A DNA stretch of 64,000 nucleotides from Phycisphaerales bacterium (GTDB lineage Bacteria; Planctomycetota; Phycisphaerae; Phycisphaerales; UBA1924). The translations under genes were made by a program, and so were the position numbers. Position 1 is the first letter of the stretch; each line of letters begins with the position of its first letter. Positions 1 to 8,003 of the stretch are shown here, in pieces. The notes under the pieces were generated by a model that searched no databases, was not told the DNA's origin, and saw only the letters and a program-made list of their open reading frames with translations. The stretch lies in assembly GCA_023382935.1 (NCBI GenBank), contig JAHDXL010000002.1, forward strand, positions 448,692 through 512,691. The letters run 5' to 3'.

Positions 1-1184
1 CGATCGCGCAGGCAATCAATGACCGGCCCGAGGTCGCGTGGGCGCAGTCGGATCACGTCTACTGGGCGCGGCACATGGGGGCGCTTCCTCCGAACGACCC
101 GCTGTTTCCGCAGCAGTGGGCGTTGGAGCAGGCCAACGACGAAGACATGGACGCACTGGATGCCTGGGGCATCACGATCGGCGACGATTCAGTGCGCGTC
201 GTCGTGCTCGACACGGGCACGCAGCAGGATCATCCCGACATTCACCAGGTGACCGGGCAATCGTTCACCGGGTCAGGAACCAATGGAGGTCCGGGCAATC
301 GGTGCGACAACCACGGGACGGCTGTGGCAGGATGTGTCGCGGCGACGATCAACAATGGGATTGGCATCGCGGGTATTGCGCCGGGCGCGCGGGTGCAGGC
401 CGCCAAGATCTTCAACGAGATCGACTTCCTTGGTCTGCTGTGCCTGCCTTTCCTGGAGTCCACAGATGCTTGGACGGTGGCGGGGATCAACTGGTCAGCC
501 AGTTCGGGTGCGCGGGTGACCAACTCGTCGTGGGGAGGCGGGAACCCTTCGGCGGCGATTACGACGGCCTTCGACACCACCAAGGCAGCCGGCGTGGTGC
601 ACTTCGCGGCGGCGGGCAATGACGGGACGGGGACGGTGGGATATCCGGCGAACCTGGCGTCGGTGAACGCGGTCGCGGCCATGGCCAGCGACGGCACTCG
701 AGCGAGTTTCAGCACGTACGGGCCGGGGTTGTTCATCAGTGCGCCGGGAGCGGCGGTGCTGAGCACCGATCGCACGGGTAGTGCCGGCTACGGATCGGAC
801 AACTGGACGACGATCGACGGGACGAGTTTCGCTTCGCCGTATGCGGCCGGTGTCGCGGCGCTGGTGATTTCGGCTCATCCGTCGCTGACGCCTGACGAGG
901 TCAGCGACATCATGGCGCAAACGGCGGTGGACAAGGGAACGCCCGGCTATGACACGGGCTTCGGATGGGGATTTGTCAATGCCGGTGCGGCGGTGGCTGC
1001 GGCGGCGGGCAACCCGTGCCCGCCCGATCTGACGGGTGACGGGGTGCTCGATTTCTTCGACGTAAGTCTGTTCCTGAGCAATTTCTCGGCCCAGGCTCCC
1101 AGCGCCGACCTGACGGGCGACGGGCTATACGACTTCTTCGACGTCAGCCTCTACCTGGGCATGTTCTCCGCCGGTTGCCCCTGA
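1..1184 (+). CDS. Subtilisin-like (S8) secreted serine protease with C-terminal dockerin-like module, 5' end missing
   Basis: The gene runs in from the left edge; the reading frame is open from base 3, so the start and signal peptide lie outside. The S8 catalytic triad is visible: Asp in VVLDTG (codon 210), His in CDNHGTAVAG (codon 312) and Ser in DGTSFASPYAAG (codon 825). The peptide just before the catalytic domain (WALEQANDEDMDALDAW) is the usual entry to the S8 fold. The last about 55 residues hold two DLTGDG..DFFDVSxxL repeats and end in GCP, the same tail seen on the GH13 enzyme at 58182-60932. In planctomycetes this dockerin-like EF-hand tail is common on exported proteins; its binding partner is not known. 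It probably acts outside the cytoplasm as a peptidase. Family call is secure, substrate unknown. Confidence 0.93.
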   Translation, partial: IAQAINDRPEVAWAQSDHVYWARHMGALPPNDPLFPQQWALEQANDEDMDALDAWGITIGDDSVRVVVLDTGTQQDHPDIHQVTGQSFTGSGTNGGPGNRCDNHGTAVAGCVAATINNGIGIAGIAPGARVQAAKIFNEIDFLGLLCLPFLESTDAWTVAGINWSASSGARVTNSSWGGGNPSAAITTAFDTTKAAGVVHFAAAGNDGTGTVGYPANLASVNAVAAMASDGTRASFSTYGPGLFISAPGAAVLSTDRTGSAGYGSDNWTTIDGTSFASPYAAGVAALVISAHPSLTPDEVSDIMAQTAVDKGTPGYDTGFGWGFVNAGAAVAAAAGNPCPPDLTGDGVLDFFDVSLFLSNFSAQAPSADLTGDGLYDFFDVSLYLGMFSAGCP

Positions 1185-1218
1185 ACAGGGCGAGTACCGT
1201 CCATAATACTTCCCAAAG

Positions 1219-1248
1219 CCCGCCGTGCTCGGTGCGCGGCGGGTTTTT
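1219..1248 (+). terminator. Rho-independent terminator after the S8 protease
   Basis: CCCGCCG (1219-1225) pairs perfectly with CGGCGGG (1237-1243) and is followed at once by TTTTT (1244-1248). It lies 35 bases past the protease stop codon. Confidence 0.85.
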
Positions 1249-1360
1249 CAATGGGTGGGACACGTTCACAAGTAGATAACCGGAGTTAGTTGTCCTAATC
1301 TGTGAAGAAATCGGGGAACGCAACTGGAAGGTGTCGGATGCCCGACGGAGATTGGAGGCC

Positions 1361-2692
1361 ATGATGGACTGGCGCATTGCTTTGGGAGCGACTCTGGTGC
1401 TGGGTGTTTCGGCGTGGTGTCATGCTCAGGAGGGCGGGGGGACCGGTAAGCCGACTGAGTCGGAGAAGCGTCCGTTCGGGCAGTTGCCTCCGAATGCGGG
1501 CTGGCTCAGCGATCCCAAAGCCGAGGCAACGAACCCGTGGGAAGCGATCGGCGGCGGGAAGGTGCACCTAGACGATCGGCTGCGTTTCGAGTTTGCAGAA
1601 ACCGACAAGCGAAAGCCTTCGTTCGCGCTGACGAACCGGATCCGGCTGGGGTATGAGACCAAAGCGTTCCACGGGCTGAGCGCGATGATCGAGATGGAGA
1701 ACGTGGCCACTCCGGACAGTGATTGGTACTGGGTCGCGGCCACGGGAGACGGCGACCCGGCGCGGACGAACGTCTCAGACCCGACGGACACGGAAGTGAA
1801 CCAGGCGTGGGGCCGGTATCGGCGTGACGGCCTGTTCGAGAGCGAGGCATTCATCGACATCAAGGCGGGGCGGCAGCGGCTCACGTTTGACGATCATCGC
1901 TTTATCGGCAATGTGGGTTGGCGGCAGTTCGAGCAAACGCTCGACGCGGCGCGGCTGGACGTGGGCAACAAGAAGTTGACGTTTCACTACGCCTACGTGT
2001 GGGGTGTGCAGCGGATTTTCAGCGATGACGACACCGCAAGGCCCTGGGATAGCGACTCGCATCTCATCCGCGCCAGTTTCAAGGCCGACGATGCGCTGGT
2101 CATCACGCCCTTCGCGTACCTGCTGGATTTTGACAACGCGGCGGGCAGTTCGAACCAGTCGTACGGAGTTCGTGTGTCGGGCACGGTGAAACTGGGCGAT
2201 GGCGCCCTGCGGTCGCTGGTGTACGAGGCGACGTATGCGCGTCAGTGCGACTATGGCGACAACGCGACGGACTACGAGGCCGATTTCTTCGGCGTCGATG
2301 CGGCGGTGGCGATCGCCGAGTTTGGGCAGGTGGGCGCGGGCTACCAGTTCCTGGGCAGTGACGACGGGGCGGCGAGTTTCCAGTTTCCGCTGGGGACCAA
2401 TCACAAGTTCCAGGGCTATGCGGACTTGTTCCTGACCACGCCTCCGGAGGGCCTGCAGGATTTCTACGTGTACGTGCGAGCGGACCTGCCCTGGAAGTTG
2501 AAGGGTGAACTGGCGTATCACGAGTTCTGGTTTGACGAGGGCGGGGAGAACGTCGGGTACGAGATCGACGCGATCCTGTCGCGGAAAATCAGCAGCAACT
2601 GGGTGGTGCTGGGCAAATTGGCCAACTTCGACGGGCAGGGCAGGTTCAACGACACGATCCGGCTGTGGTTGGAGACGACGTTCAGTTTCTAG
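1361..2692 (+). CDS. Outer-membrane beta-barrel porin, alginate-export-like
   Basis: About 443 residues. It begins with a signal peptide (DWRIALGATLVLGVSAWCHAQ, about residues 3-23), followed by a short linker and alternating amphipathic strands typical of an outer-membrane barrel. It ends in phenylalanine (LWLETTFSF), the classical C-terminal signal for barrel assembly. Blocks such as RLRFEF, LTNRIRLGYE and KAGRQRLTFDDHRFIGNVGWRQFEQTLDA resemble the alginate export (AlgE-like) porin family. Two ATG codons stand in a row at 1361 and 1364; GGAGG at 1354-1358 fits 1364 slightly better. It stands alone after a terminator, so it is likely its own transcription unit. The family match is from memory of conserved blocks; the transported substrate cannot be read from sequence. 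Confidence 0.75.
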   Translation: MMDWRIALGATLVLGVSAWCHAQEGGGTGKPTESEKRPFGQLPPNAGWLSDPKAEATNPWEAIGGGKVHLDDRLRFEFAETDKRKPSFALTNRIRLGYETKAFHGLSAMIEMENVATPDSDWYWVAATGDGDPARTNVSDPTDTEVNQAWGRYRRDGLFESEAFIDIKAGRQRLTFDDHRFIGNVGWRQFEQTLDAARLDVGNKKLTFHYAYVWGVQRIFSDDDTARPWDSDSHLIRASFKADDALVITPFAYLLDFDNAAGSSNQSYGVRVSGTVKLGDGALRSLVYEATYARQCDYGDNATDYEADFFGVDAAVAIAEFGQVGAGYQFLGSDDGAASFQFPLGTNHKFQGYADLFLTTPPEGLQDFYVYVRADLPWKLKGELAYHEFWFDEGGENVGYEIDAILSRKISSNWVVLGKLANFDGQGRFNDTIRLWLETTFSF

Positions 2693-2768
2693 GAGCCTGT
2701 CGAAGCGGCGGGGCGGGACGTGTTGGATGCTGACGGCGTGGTCGGCGAGCGGGGTGTATGCTGCACGC

Positions 2769-4355
2769 ATGACGCCTTCAAAGACTGCCGCCGTTGCTGT
2801 TGCCGAAACACCGACACCGTCGTCGTCCGGTTACCGCTGCCCGGTGGGAGTGGAAAGAGAACTGCCATGGGGGCAGGCGGAGGGGGGGCGCGGTCGCAAG
2901 GGGCGCGTGCGAGCCAACGCAGACTGGCTGCTGGTGCGTGAGCACGGCGTACCGACCGCGGAGGTGTTTTACACCAGTTACCAGTTGGCGGCCAGTGGAT
3001 TGAGGCCGGTGACGTTCCTGTTCAACGGTGGGCCGGGGGCGGCGTCGGCGTTTCTGCACTTGGGTACGGCCGGTCCGAAGCGGATTGGGTTCGGCAGCGC
3101 CGGGCAGATGCTCCCGCCGCCGGTGCAGTTGCTCGACAACGCTGAGTCCTGGCTTGATTTCACGGACCTGGTGTTCGTGGATCCGGTGGGAACCGGCTTC
3201 AGCCGCACGGTGGCCGAGAGCAAACTCGAACAGCAGGGGGTGGATGCGGAGGAGGACAAGACCAGCAAACGGACGAAAGACCTGCCCGACGCGAAGAAGG
3301 CGTTCTACAAGGTGAAGCGCGACATCGACGTGCTGGCTGACTTCGTGACGGGGTGGCTGAGCAGGTACAACCGCTGGGACAGCCCGGTGTCGATCGCGGG
3401 GGAGAGTTACGGCGGCTTTCGCGTGGGCAAGTTGTTGAGGGCGCTGCCGGATCGGGGCGTGGCGCTGACGGGCGCGGTGGCGGTGTCACCGGCGCTGGAC
3501 ATGCTGGCGCTGGGCGGGAACGACTACGACCTGGTGCCGTGGCTGAACACAGTGCCGACGTATGCGCTGGCGGCAGCGTATCACAAGCGGGCGCGGGGGA
3601 AGTATCTGGGTTTGAAGTTCGAGGTGGTGCGGCAGCGGGCCGAGGACTTTGCCGAGCGTGTGCTGGCGCCGGTGCTGTATCGCGGGGATCAATCTCCGGG
3701 GGTGGGGGCGTCGGGCAAGGAGCGTGACGCGATATTCGCAGACTTGGCCGACCTGATCGGGCTTCCGGTCGAACTGGTGTCGCGGCACGGGGGGCGGGTG
3801 CCCATTGAAGTGTTCAGCCGCGAACTGCTGCGTGACCAAGGGATGGTGTGCGGGCTGTATGACGCGGCGGTGACGGGGCCGAACGTGTTTCCAGCGCGCG
3901 AGGGGATGCCGAATCCGGACCCGACGCTGGCGGGGATCATGAGCGCGTTCACTGCGGGCATCAATGCGTGGCTCCGAGGGACGGGGGGCGGATCCGGGGG
4001 CGGGGGCTTGGGGCTGACGACGGATCGCGAATACAAGTTGCTGGGGATGGACGTAAGCGAGATGTGGGCCGACGACGTAATGAAGGGCATTTGGCCTCGC
4101 GCGCTGGACGCGGGCGATGACATTCGCTACGGGATGGCGGCCAATCCGTCGCTGCGATTGTTCGTCTGTCACGGGTGGTACGACATGGTGACGCCGTATG
4201 CGTCGAGCGAGCGGAGCGTGGCGCTGCTGCACCTGCCTGATCGCCTGCGCAAACAGGTGACGCTGAAGCACTACGACGGCGGGCACATGTTCTATACGTG
4301 GGACCGTTCGCGGAAGGCGCTGGCCAGGGACGTGGCGAAGGTGGTGGGGGGGTGA
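2769..4355 (+). CDS. Peptidase S10 family serine carboxypeptidase-like protein
   Basis: 528 residues. Serine carboxypeptidase signatures occur in order: FNGGPGAASAFLHLG (oxyanion region), FVDPVGTGFSRT, SIAGESYGGFR (Ser nucleophile in GESYGG), CHGWYDMVTPYASS (catalytic Asp) and HYDGGHMFYTW (catalytic His). The start at ATG 2769 is chosen because the frame upstream overlaps the porin gene and does not look like protein. No signal peptide is evident; the N-terminus is Ala/Thr-rich, so location is uncertain. Planctomycetes and other bacteria carry many such S10 proteins whose substrates are unknown. A run of G7 lies at the stop codon. The next feature, an interspersed repeat, starts three bases after the stop. 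Confidence 0.9.
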   Translation: MTPSKTAAVAVAETPTPSSSGYRCPVGVERELPWGQAEGGRGRKGRVRANADWLLVREHGVPTAEVFYTSYQLAASGLRPVTFLFNGGPGAASAFLHLGTAGPKRIGFGSAGQMLPPPVQLLDNAESWLDFTDLVFVDPVGTGFSRTVAESKLEQQGVDAEEDKTSKRTKDLPDAKKAFYKVKRDIDVLADFVTGWLSRYNRWDSPVSIAGESYGGFRVGKLLRALPDRGVALTGAVAVSPALDMLALGGNDYDLVPWLNTVPTYALAAAYHKRARGKYLGLKFEVVRQRAEDFAERVLAPVLYRGDQSPGVGASGKERDAIFADLADLIGLPVELVSRHGGRVPIEVFSRELLRDQGMVCGLYDAAVTGPNVFPAREGMPNPDPTLAGIMSAFTAGINAWLRGTGGGSGGGGLGLTTDREYKLLGMDVSEMWADDVMKGIWPRALDAGDDIRYGMAANPSLRLFVCHGWYDMVTPYASSERSVALLHLPDRLRKQVTLKHYDGGHMFYTWDRSRKALARDVAKVVGG

Positions 4356-4358
4356 GTT

Positions 4359-4449
4359 CGCGCTGGCAACCTGATCTTCAAGGTTGCTGACCTTGGCGCG
4401 GACGGACGAGCAGGGGCAGCAGCGTCGGAGGACCGACATTGCTGGCACA
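4359..4449 (+). repeat. Interspersed two-hairpin repeat, copy A
   Basis: First of four related about 90-bp elements in the window (others at 30252, 36440, 58052). Left hairpin 4366-4387: GCAACCT pairs with AGGTTGC. Right hairpin 4417-4444: the core GTCGG-AGGA-CCGAC is flanked by CAGCA pairing with TGCTG. The element fills the gap between the S10 peptidase and mqnD. Confidence 0.7.
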
Positions 4450-4480
4450 AGCATCGTGGTGCGGCCCTACCATCTCGGCC

Positions 4481-5485
4481 ATGTCTGAGATCTCTGTACG
4501 ACTGGCGCACTCACCCGACTCGGACGACATGGTGATGTGGTGGCCGCTGGTCGGGCTCGATGGCCAGGCGCCGGCGATCGACGTGGGAGCGTTCCGGTTT
4601 GAACTGGTCGCGCGCGATGTCGAGGAACTGAACAAGTTGGTGGTGGGAGAGTCACCCTCGCTTGCGCTTCGGGCTCGTCCGCAACCGCACCAGTCGGAGT
4701 CGGCGGAGAACGCGCGGGCGGGCGGCGTTCGGCCGTATGACGTAACCGCGATCAGTTGCGCGGCCTATCCGGCGATCCGCGATCGCTACGTGATCTCGCG
4801 GTGCGGCGGCTCGTTTGGCGAGGGGTACGGGCCGCGCGTGGTGGTGCAGGGAAGCAGAACGGTTGAACACGGGCGTGAGGCCCCTGCGGCCGGGCTGGAG
4901 TCTCTGCTCGGGGCGAAGATTGCCGTACCGGGCGTGCATACTACGGCCTTTCTCACGTTGTCGCTGATGCTTGGTTCGACACGCGAGAAGCCGGCGTTCG
5001 AGGCGGTGGAGATGTTGTTCAGCGAGATTCCCGCGGCCGTGGCACTGGGCGAGGTGGACGCGGGGCTGCTTATTCACGAGGCACAGTTGACCTTCTCCGA
5101 ACTGGGCCTGGTCGAGGCGGTCAACCTAGGCAGGTGGTGGAGCACGCAGACAGACCTTCCGCTTCCGCTGGGGCTCAACGTGGTGCGGCGTGATCTTGAC
5201 ACGCGACACGGGGCGGGAACGGTGCAGCGTCTGGGCAAAGTACTGTCGGCGTCGGTGCGCTTCGCGGTCGAGCATCCGGTCGAGTGCCGCGAGCACTTGC
5301 AGCGGCACAAGGGCAGTCGCACGGAGTGGGACGATCCGGGACTGGTGGATCGCTACCTGGCGATGTACGTGAGTGCCTTGACGGTGGACATGGGCGAGCG
5401 GGGGCGGCGGGCGATCGAGCACGTGCTGATGCGCGGGCACGAGGCCGGGCTGTGCGGGCCGCCGGGGACGATTGACGTCGTGTAA
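4481..5485 (+). CDS. mqnD: 1,4-dihydroxy-6-naphthoate synthase (futalosine menaquinone pathway)
   Basis: 334 residues. MqnD converts cyclic dehypoxanthinyl futalosine to 1,4-dihydroxy-6-naphthoate, a step of menaquinone synthesis used by planctomycetes. Family blocks seen: RLAHSPDSDDMVMWW at the N-terminus, YDVTAISCAAYP, SFGEGYGPRVVV, GAKIAVPGVHTTAFLTL, EVDAGLLIHEAQLTF and TDLPLPLGLNVVRRDL. The protein has the periplasmic-binding-protein fold but no signal peptide. Oddity: between ELNKLVVGE and RPYDVTAIS the family normally has a short loop, while here about 25 extra residues (SPSLALRARPQPHQ...) appear, encoded by an interspersed repeat at 4652-4678. The reading frame survives. ATG 4481 is chosen because homology starts at MSEISVRLAHSPDSDD; the frame is open upstream to 4439. 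Confidence 0.9.
   Translation: MSEISVRLAHSPDSDDMVMWWPLVGLDGQAPAIDVGAFRFELVARDVEELNKLVVGESPSLALRARPQPHQSESAENARAGGVRPYDVTAISCAAYPAIRDRYVISRCGGSFGEGYGPRVVVQGSRTVEHGREAPAAGLESLLGAKIAVPGVHTTAFLTLSLMLGSTREKPAFEAVEMLFSEIPAAVALGEVDAGLLIHEAQLTFSELGLVEAVNLGRWWSTQTDLPLPLGLNVVRRDLDTRHGAGTVQRLGKVLSASVRFAVEHPVECREHLQRHKGSRTEWDDPGLVDRYLAMYVSALTVDMGERGRRAIEHVLMRGHEAGLCGPPGTIDVV
4652..4678 (+). repeat. Planctomycete SPKRKRG-type short repeat inside mqnD
   Basis: The stretch TCACCCTCGCTTGCGCTTCG followed by GGCTCGT reads as SPSLALRAR in the mqnD frame and as SPKRKRG on the minus strand. From general knowledge this short sequence recurs in planctomycete genomes, usually outside genes. Its position coincides with the extra loop of mqnD. 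Confidence 0.55.
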
Positions 5486-5567
5486 GGCGAGAGCGGCGTT
5501 CCTACGATCCATTCCCGCCGGTGCCTTGGTCGTCTGGGGTGGCGTGGGCGCCTGGAAAGGAGTGGCC

Positions 5568-6287
5568 GTGGACATCATCAAGGCCGAGTTCGGCGTGGTC
5601 ATCGACACCGAGGACGAACTGCTGCCGGTGCGGCACATCATCGGGATCGGACGGAATTACGCGGCCCACGCGAGCGAGCAGGGCGCCAGCGTGGCCGAGT
5701 ATCCGGTGATGTTCACGAAGAACCCGGCGTCGGCGACGGTGCATGAGGCGGCGGTGGAGATTCCGGCGATCTGCCGCGATCCGGCGACGGGGCGAGGGCA
5801 GGTTGATTTCGAGGCTGAACTGGCGGTGGTGATCGGCAGGGCGGCACGCGACGTGTCGAAGGCCGAGGCGCTGAGTTACGTGCTGGGCTACTGCTGCGCG
5901 AATGACGTGTCGGCGCGGTGGTGGCAGAAGAACGGGTCGGATGGTCAGTGGTGCCGCGGAAAGAGTTTCGACACTTTCTGTCCGCTGGGCCCGAAGGTGG
6001 TGCCGGCGGCCGAGGTGCCCGATCCGCAGGCGCTGCGGGTGATGCTGCGGCTGAACGGCGAGGTGATGCAGGACGAGCCGACCAGCCACATGATGTTTCC
6101 GGTGGCGCGGCTGATTAGTGAACTGAGCCAGGGCATGACGCTGATGCCTGGGACAGTGATCCTGACGGGGACGCCTTCGGGGGTGGGCATGGTGCGGCAG
6201 CCGCCGGTGTGGATCAAGGCGGGCGACGTGATGGAGGTGGACATCGCGGGGGTGGGGCTGCTGCGGAACTCGGTGGTGGATGTGTGA
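5568..6287 (+). CDS. Fumarylacetoacetate hydrolase (FAH) family protein
   Basis: 239 residues with the FAH fold: IGIGRNYAAHASEQG near the N-terminus, the metal-binding glutamate in VDFEAELAVVIGR, ending with YVLGYCCANDVSAR, KSFDTFCPLGPKVVP and LTGTPSGVGM. Members include fumarylpyruvate hydrolase, 2-hydroxyhepta-2,4-dienedioate isomerase and oxaloacetate tautomerase; the exact reaction cannot be fixed here. Start choice: GTG 5568 follows GGAAAGGAG (5554-5562) at a spacing of 5. The frame is open to 5472, overlapping mqnD, but that part is not conserved-looking. It closely follows mqnD and may share its transcript. Confidence 0.85.
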   Translation: MDIIKAEFGVVIDTEDELLPVRHIIGIGRNYAAHASEQGASVAEYPVMFTKNPASATVHEAAVEIPAICRDPATGRGQVDFEAELAVVIGRAARDVSKAEALSYVLGYCCANDVSARWWQKNGSDGQWCRGKSFDTFCPLGPKVVPAAEVPDPQALRVMLRLNGEVMQDEPTSHMMFPVARLISELSQGMTLMPGTVILTGTPSGVGMVRQPPVWIKAGDVMEVDIAGVGLLRNSVVDV

Positions 6288-6338
6288 ACGGAAGCGAGGC
6301 CAGGTCCGGGGGCGCGCTGACCTCGCTATCCTGTGGGC

Positions 6339-7742
6339 ATGCTGACGATCGACTTTGCCAACTGTCTTGCGGACCGGGTGGGCAATCACGGGCTTGATGC
6401 GGCACGGATCGGGCCGGGGTCGGAACTGGCCGAGGCCGCCCGGAGTCTGACGGCCAGTCTGGCCAGAACGCGCGGGACGGGCTGGGAGCGTTGGCGCGAC
6501 CTGCCGTTTGGCGAGGCGCGGCGCGAGCACGTCACGGCGGTGAAGAAACTGGCCAGCGAGCGGCGCAACGCCTTTGAGAACCTCGTGGTGCTGGGTATCG
6601 GGGGCTCAGCGCTGGGCAACATCGCACTGCAGGCGGCGCTGAATCCGCCGACGTGGAACCTGCTGCCATCGAGCAGGCGTGGCGGCCCGCGGATGTTCGT
6701 GATCGACAACGTCGATCCGGCCAATTTTGCCGCGATCATGGACATCTGCCCGCCCGGGCAGACGCTCTACAACGTGGTCAGCAAGTCGGGGGAGACGGCC
6801 GAGACGGCGGCGCAGTTCATGTGGGTGCGTGACGTGATCAGCCGTGCGCTGGGCAAGCACGCGGCCATGCACGTCGTCGCGATCACCGATCCCGAGAAGG
6901 GAACGATGCGCCAGATCTGCGACGCGGAAGGCTACGTGACGCTGCCGGTGCCCGAGGGCGTGGGCGGGCGCTTCAGCGTGCTCAGCCCGGTGGGGCTGTT
7001 CAGCGCCGCGATGTGCGGCATCGACATCGACGCGCTGCTCGACGGGGCGGCGGCGATGGACAAGCGCTGTTCGGACCCGGAACTATCAAGGAATCCGGCG
7101 GCGATGATCGCCAGCCTGCTGTGTGAACTGGGGGCCCGCAAGGGCAAGACCTGTCATGTGCTGATGCCGTACGCGAACAGCCTCTACCTGCTGGCTGACT
7201 GGTTCCGCCAGTTGTGGGCCGAGTCGCTGGGCAAGCAGTTTGACCGTACGGGTGACCAGGTGTTCGCGGGCTTCACTCCGATCAAGGCGCTGGGCGCGAC
7301 CGACCAGCACTCCCAGATCCAGTTGTATCGCGAAGGCCCGAACGACAAGGTGATCGGGCTGATCGAGGTCGAGGACTTCGGGACGGACGTGACGATTCCT
7401 GCCGGCCTGGGGGTGGAGGCACTGCGCTATCTTGAGGGCCGCACGATGGGCGAACTGCTCAACGCCGAAAAGCGTGCGACGGAGTACGCGCTGGTGGAGA
7501 GCCAGAGGCCGAACTTCACGATCCGCATGTCGCGCGTGGAGGCCTACACGGTGGGCGAGTTCATCGCGCTGTGGGAGATTGCCACGTCTTACGCGGGGCT
7601 GATGCTGGGCATCGACGCCTATGACCAGCCGGCGGTGGAGACGGGCAAGAAGGCCACGTTCGGTCTGATGGGGCGTGAGGGCTTCGGGCAGTGGAAGCAG
7701 CGCGTGGATGAGGCGCTGGCGCCGACCGCGTACACGGTCTGA
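6339..7742 (+). CDS. pgi: Glucose-6-phosphate isomerase
   Basis: 467 residues. It interconverts glucose 6-phosphate and fructose 6-phosphate in the cytoplasm. Family blocks: VVLGIGGSALGNIALQ, the phosphate-binding NVVSKSGETAETAAQFM, ITDPEKGTMRQIC, GVGGRFSVLSPVGLFSAA, WAESLGKQ and ATDQHSQIQLYREGPNDKVI (His of the ring-opening step). The C-terminal helix contains GIDAYDQPAVETGKK with the catalytic Lys. ATG 6339 is used; a GTG at 6333 is an alternative. It lies 51 bases after the FAH gene on the same strand. The gap of about 260 bases that follows carries no gene but does hold a candidate promoter for the flagellar operon. Confidence 0.97.
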   Translation: MLTIDFANCLADRVGNHGLDAARIGPGSELAEAARSLTASLARTRGTGWERWRDLPFGEARREHVTAVKKLASERRNAFENLVVLGIGGSALGNIALQAALNPPTWNLLPSSRRGGPRMFVIDNVDPANFAAIMDICPPGQTLYNVVSKSGETAETAAQFMWVRDVISRALGKHAAMHVVAITDPEKGTMRQICDAEGYVTLPVPEGVGGRFSVLSPVGLFSAAMCGIDIDALLDGAAAMDKRCSDPELSRNPAAMIASLLCELGARKGKTCHVLMPYANSLYLLADWFRQLWAESLGKQFDRTGDQVFAGFTPIKALGATDQHSQIQLYREGPNDKVIGLIEVEDFGTDVTIPAGLGVEALRYLEGRTMGELLNAEKRATEYALVESQRPNFTIRMSRVEAYTVGEFIALWEIATSYAGLMLGIDAYDQPAVETGKKATFGLMGREGFGQWKQRVDEALAPTAYTV

Positions 7743-7944
7743 CCGGGGAAGTGTCCCTGATCCGGTGGGTCTGGTTTGCCAACAGGTCCGCACGCTGGTC
7801 GGCGTGGCTGGTTCCGGAGCGCAGGTTGTGCGCGTGGCAGACAGGCACTCTGCGCGGCGGCGCGGCCGTGCGAGCGCACACGGCCAATGGGTTGAAAGCA
7901 GGCCCTGTCTAGGCGGCCGGTTGAAAGCGGTCCTGCTGAAAGAC

Positions 7945-7960
7945 TGGCACGCGGTTTGAG
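7945..7960 (+). promoter_or_regulatory. Candidate sigma-54 promoter upstream of the flagellar operon
   Basis: TGGCACG-CGGT-TTGAG matches the sigma-54 consensus TGGCACG-N4-TTGCW except for A in place of the -12 C. The GG and GA pairs are separated by the required ten bases. It lies 44 bases before the flgF-like start. The mismatch hits a key base, so this is tentative. The remaining sequence at 7743-7944 shows no gene. Confidence 0.4.
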
Positions 7961-8003
7961 AGGCTTCCGCCGGACCGTCGGTCGGTTATTCGGGAGGCCC
8001 GGC

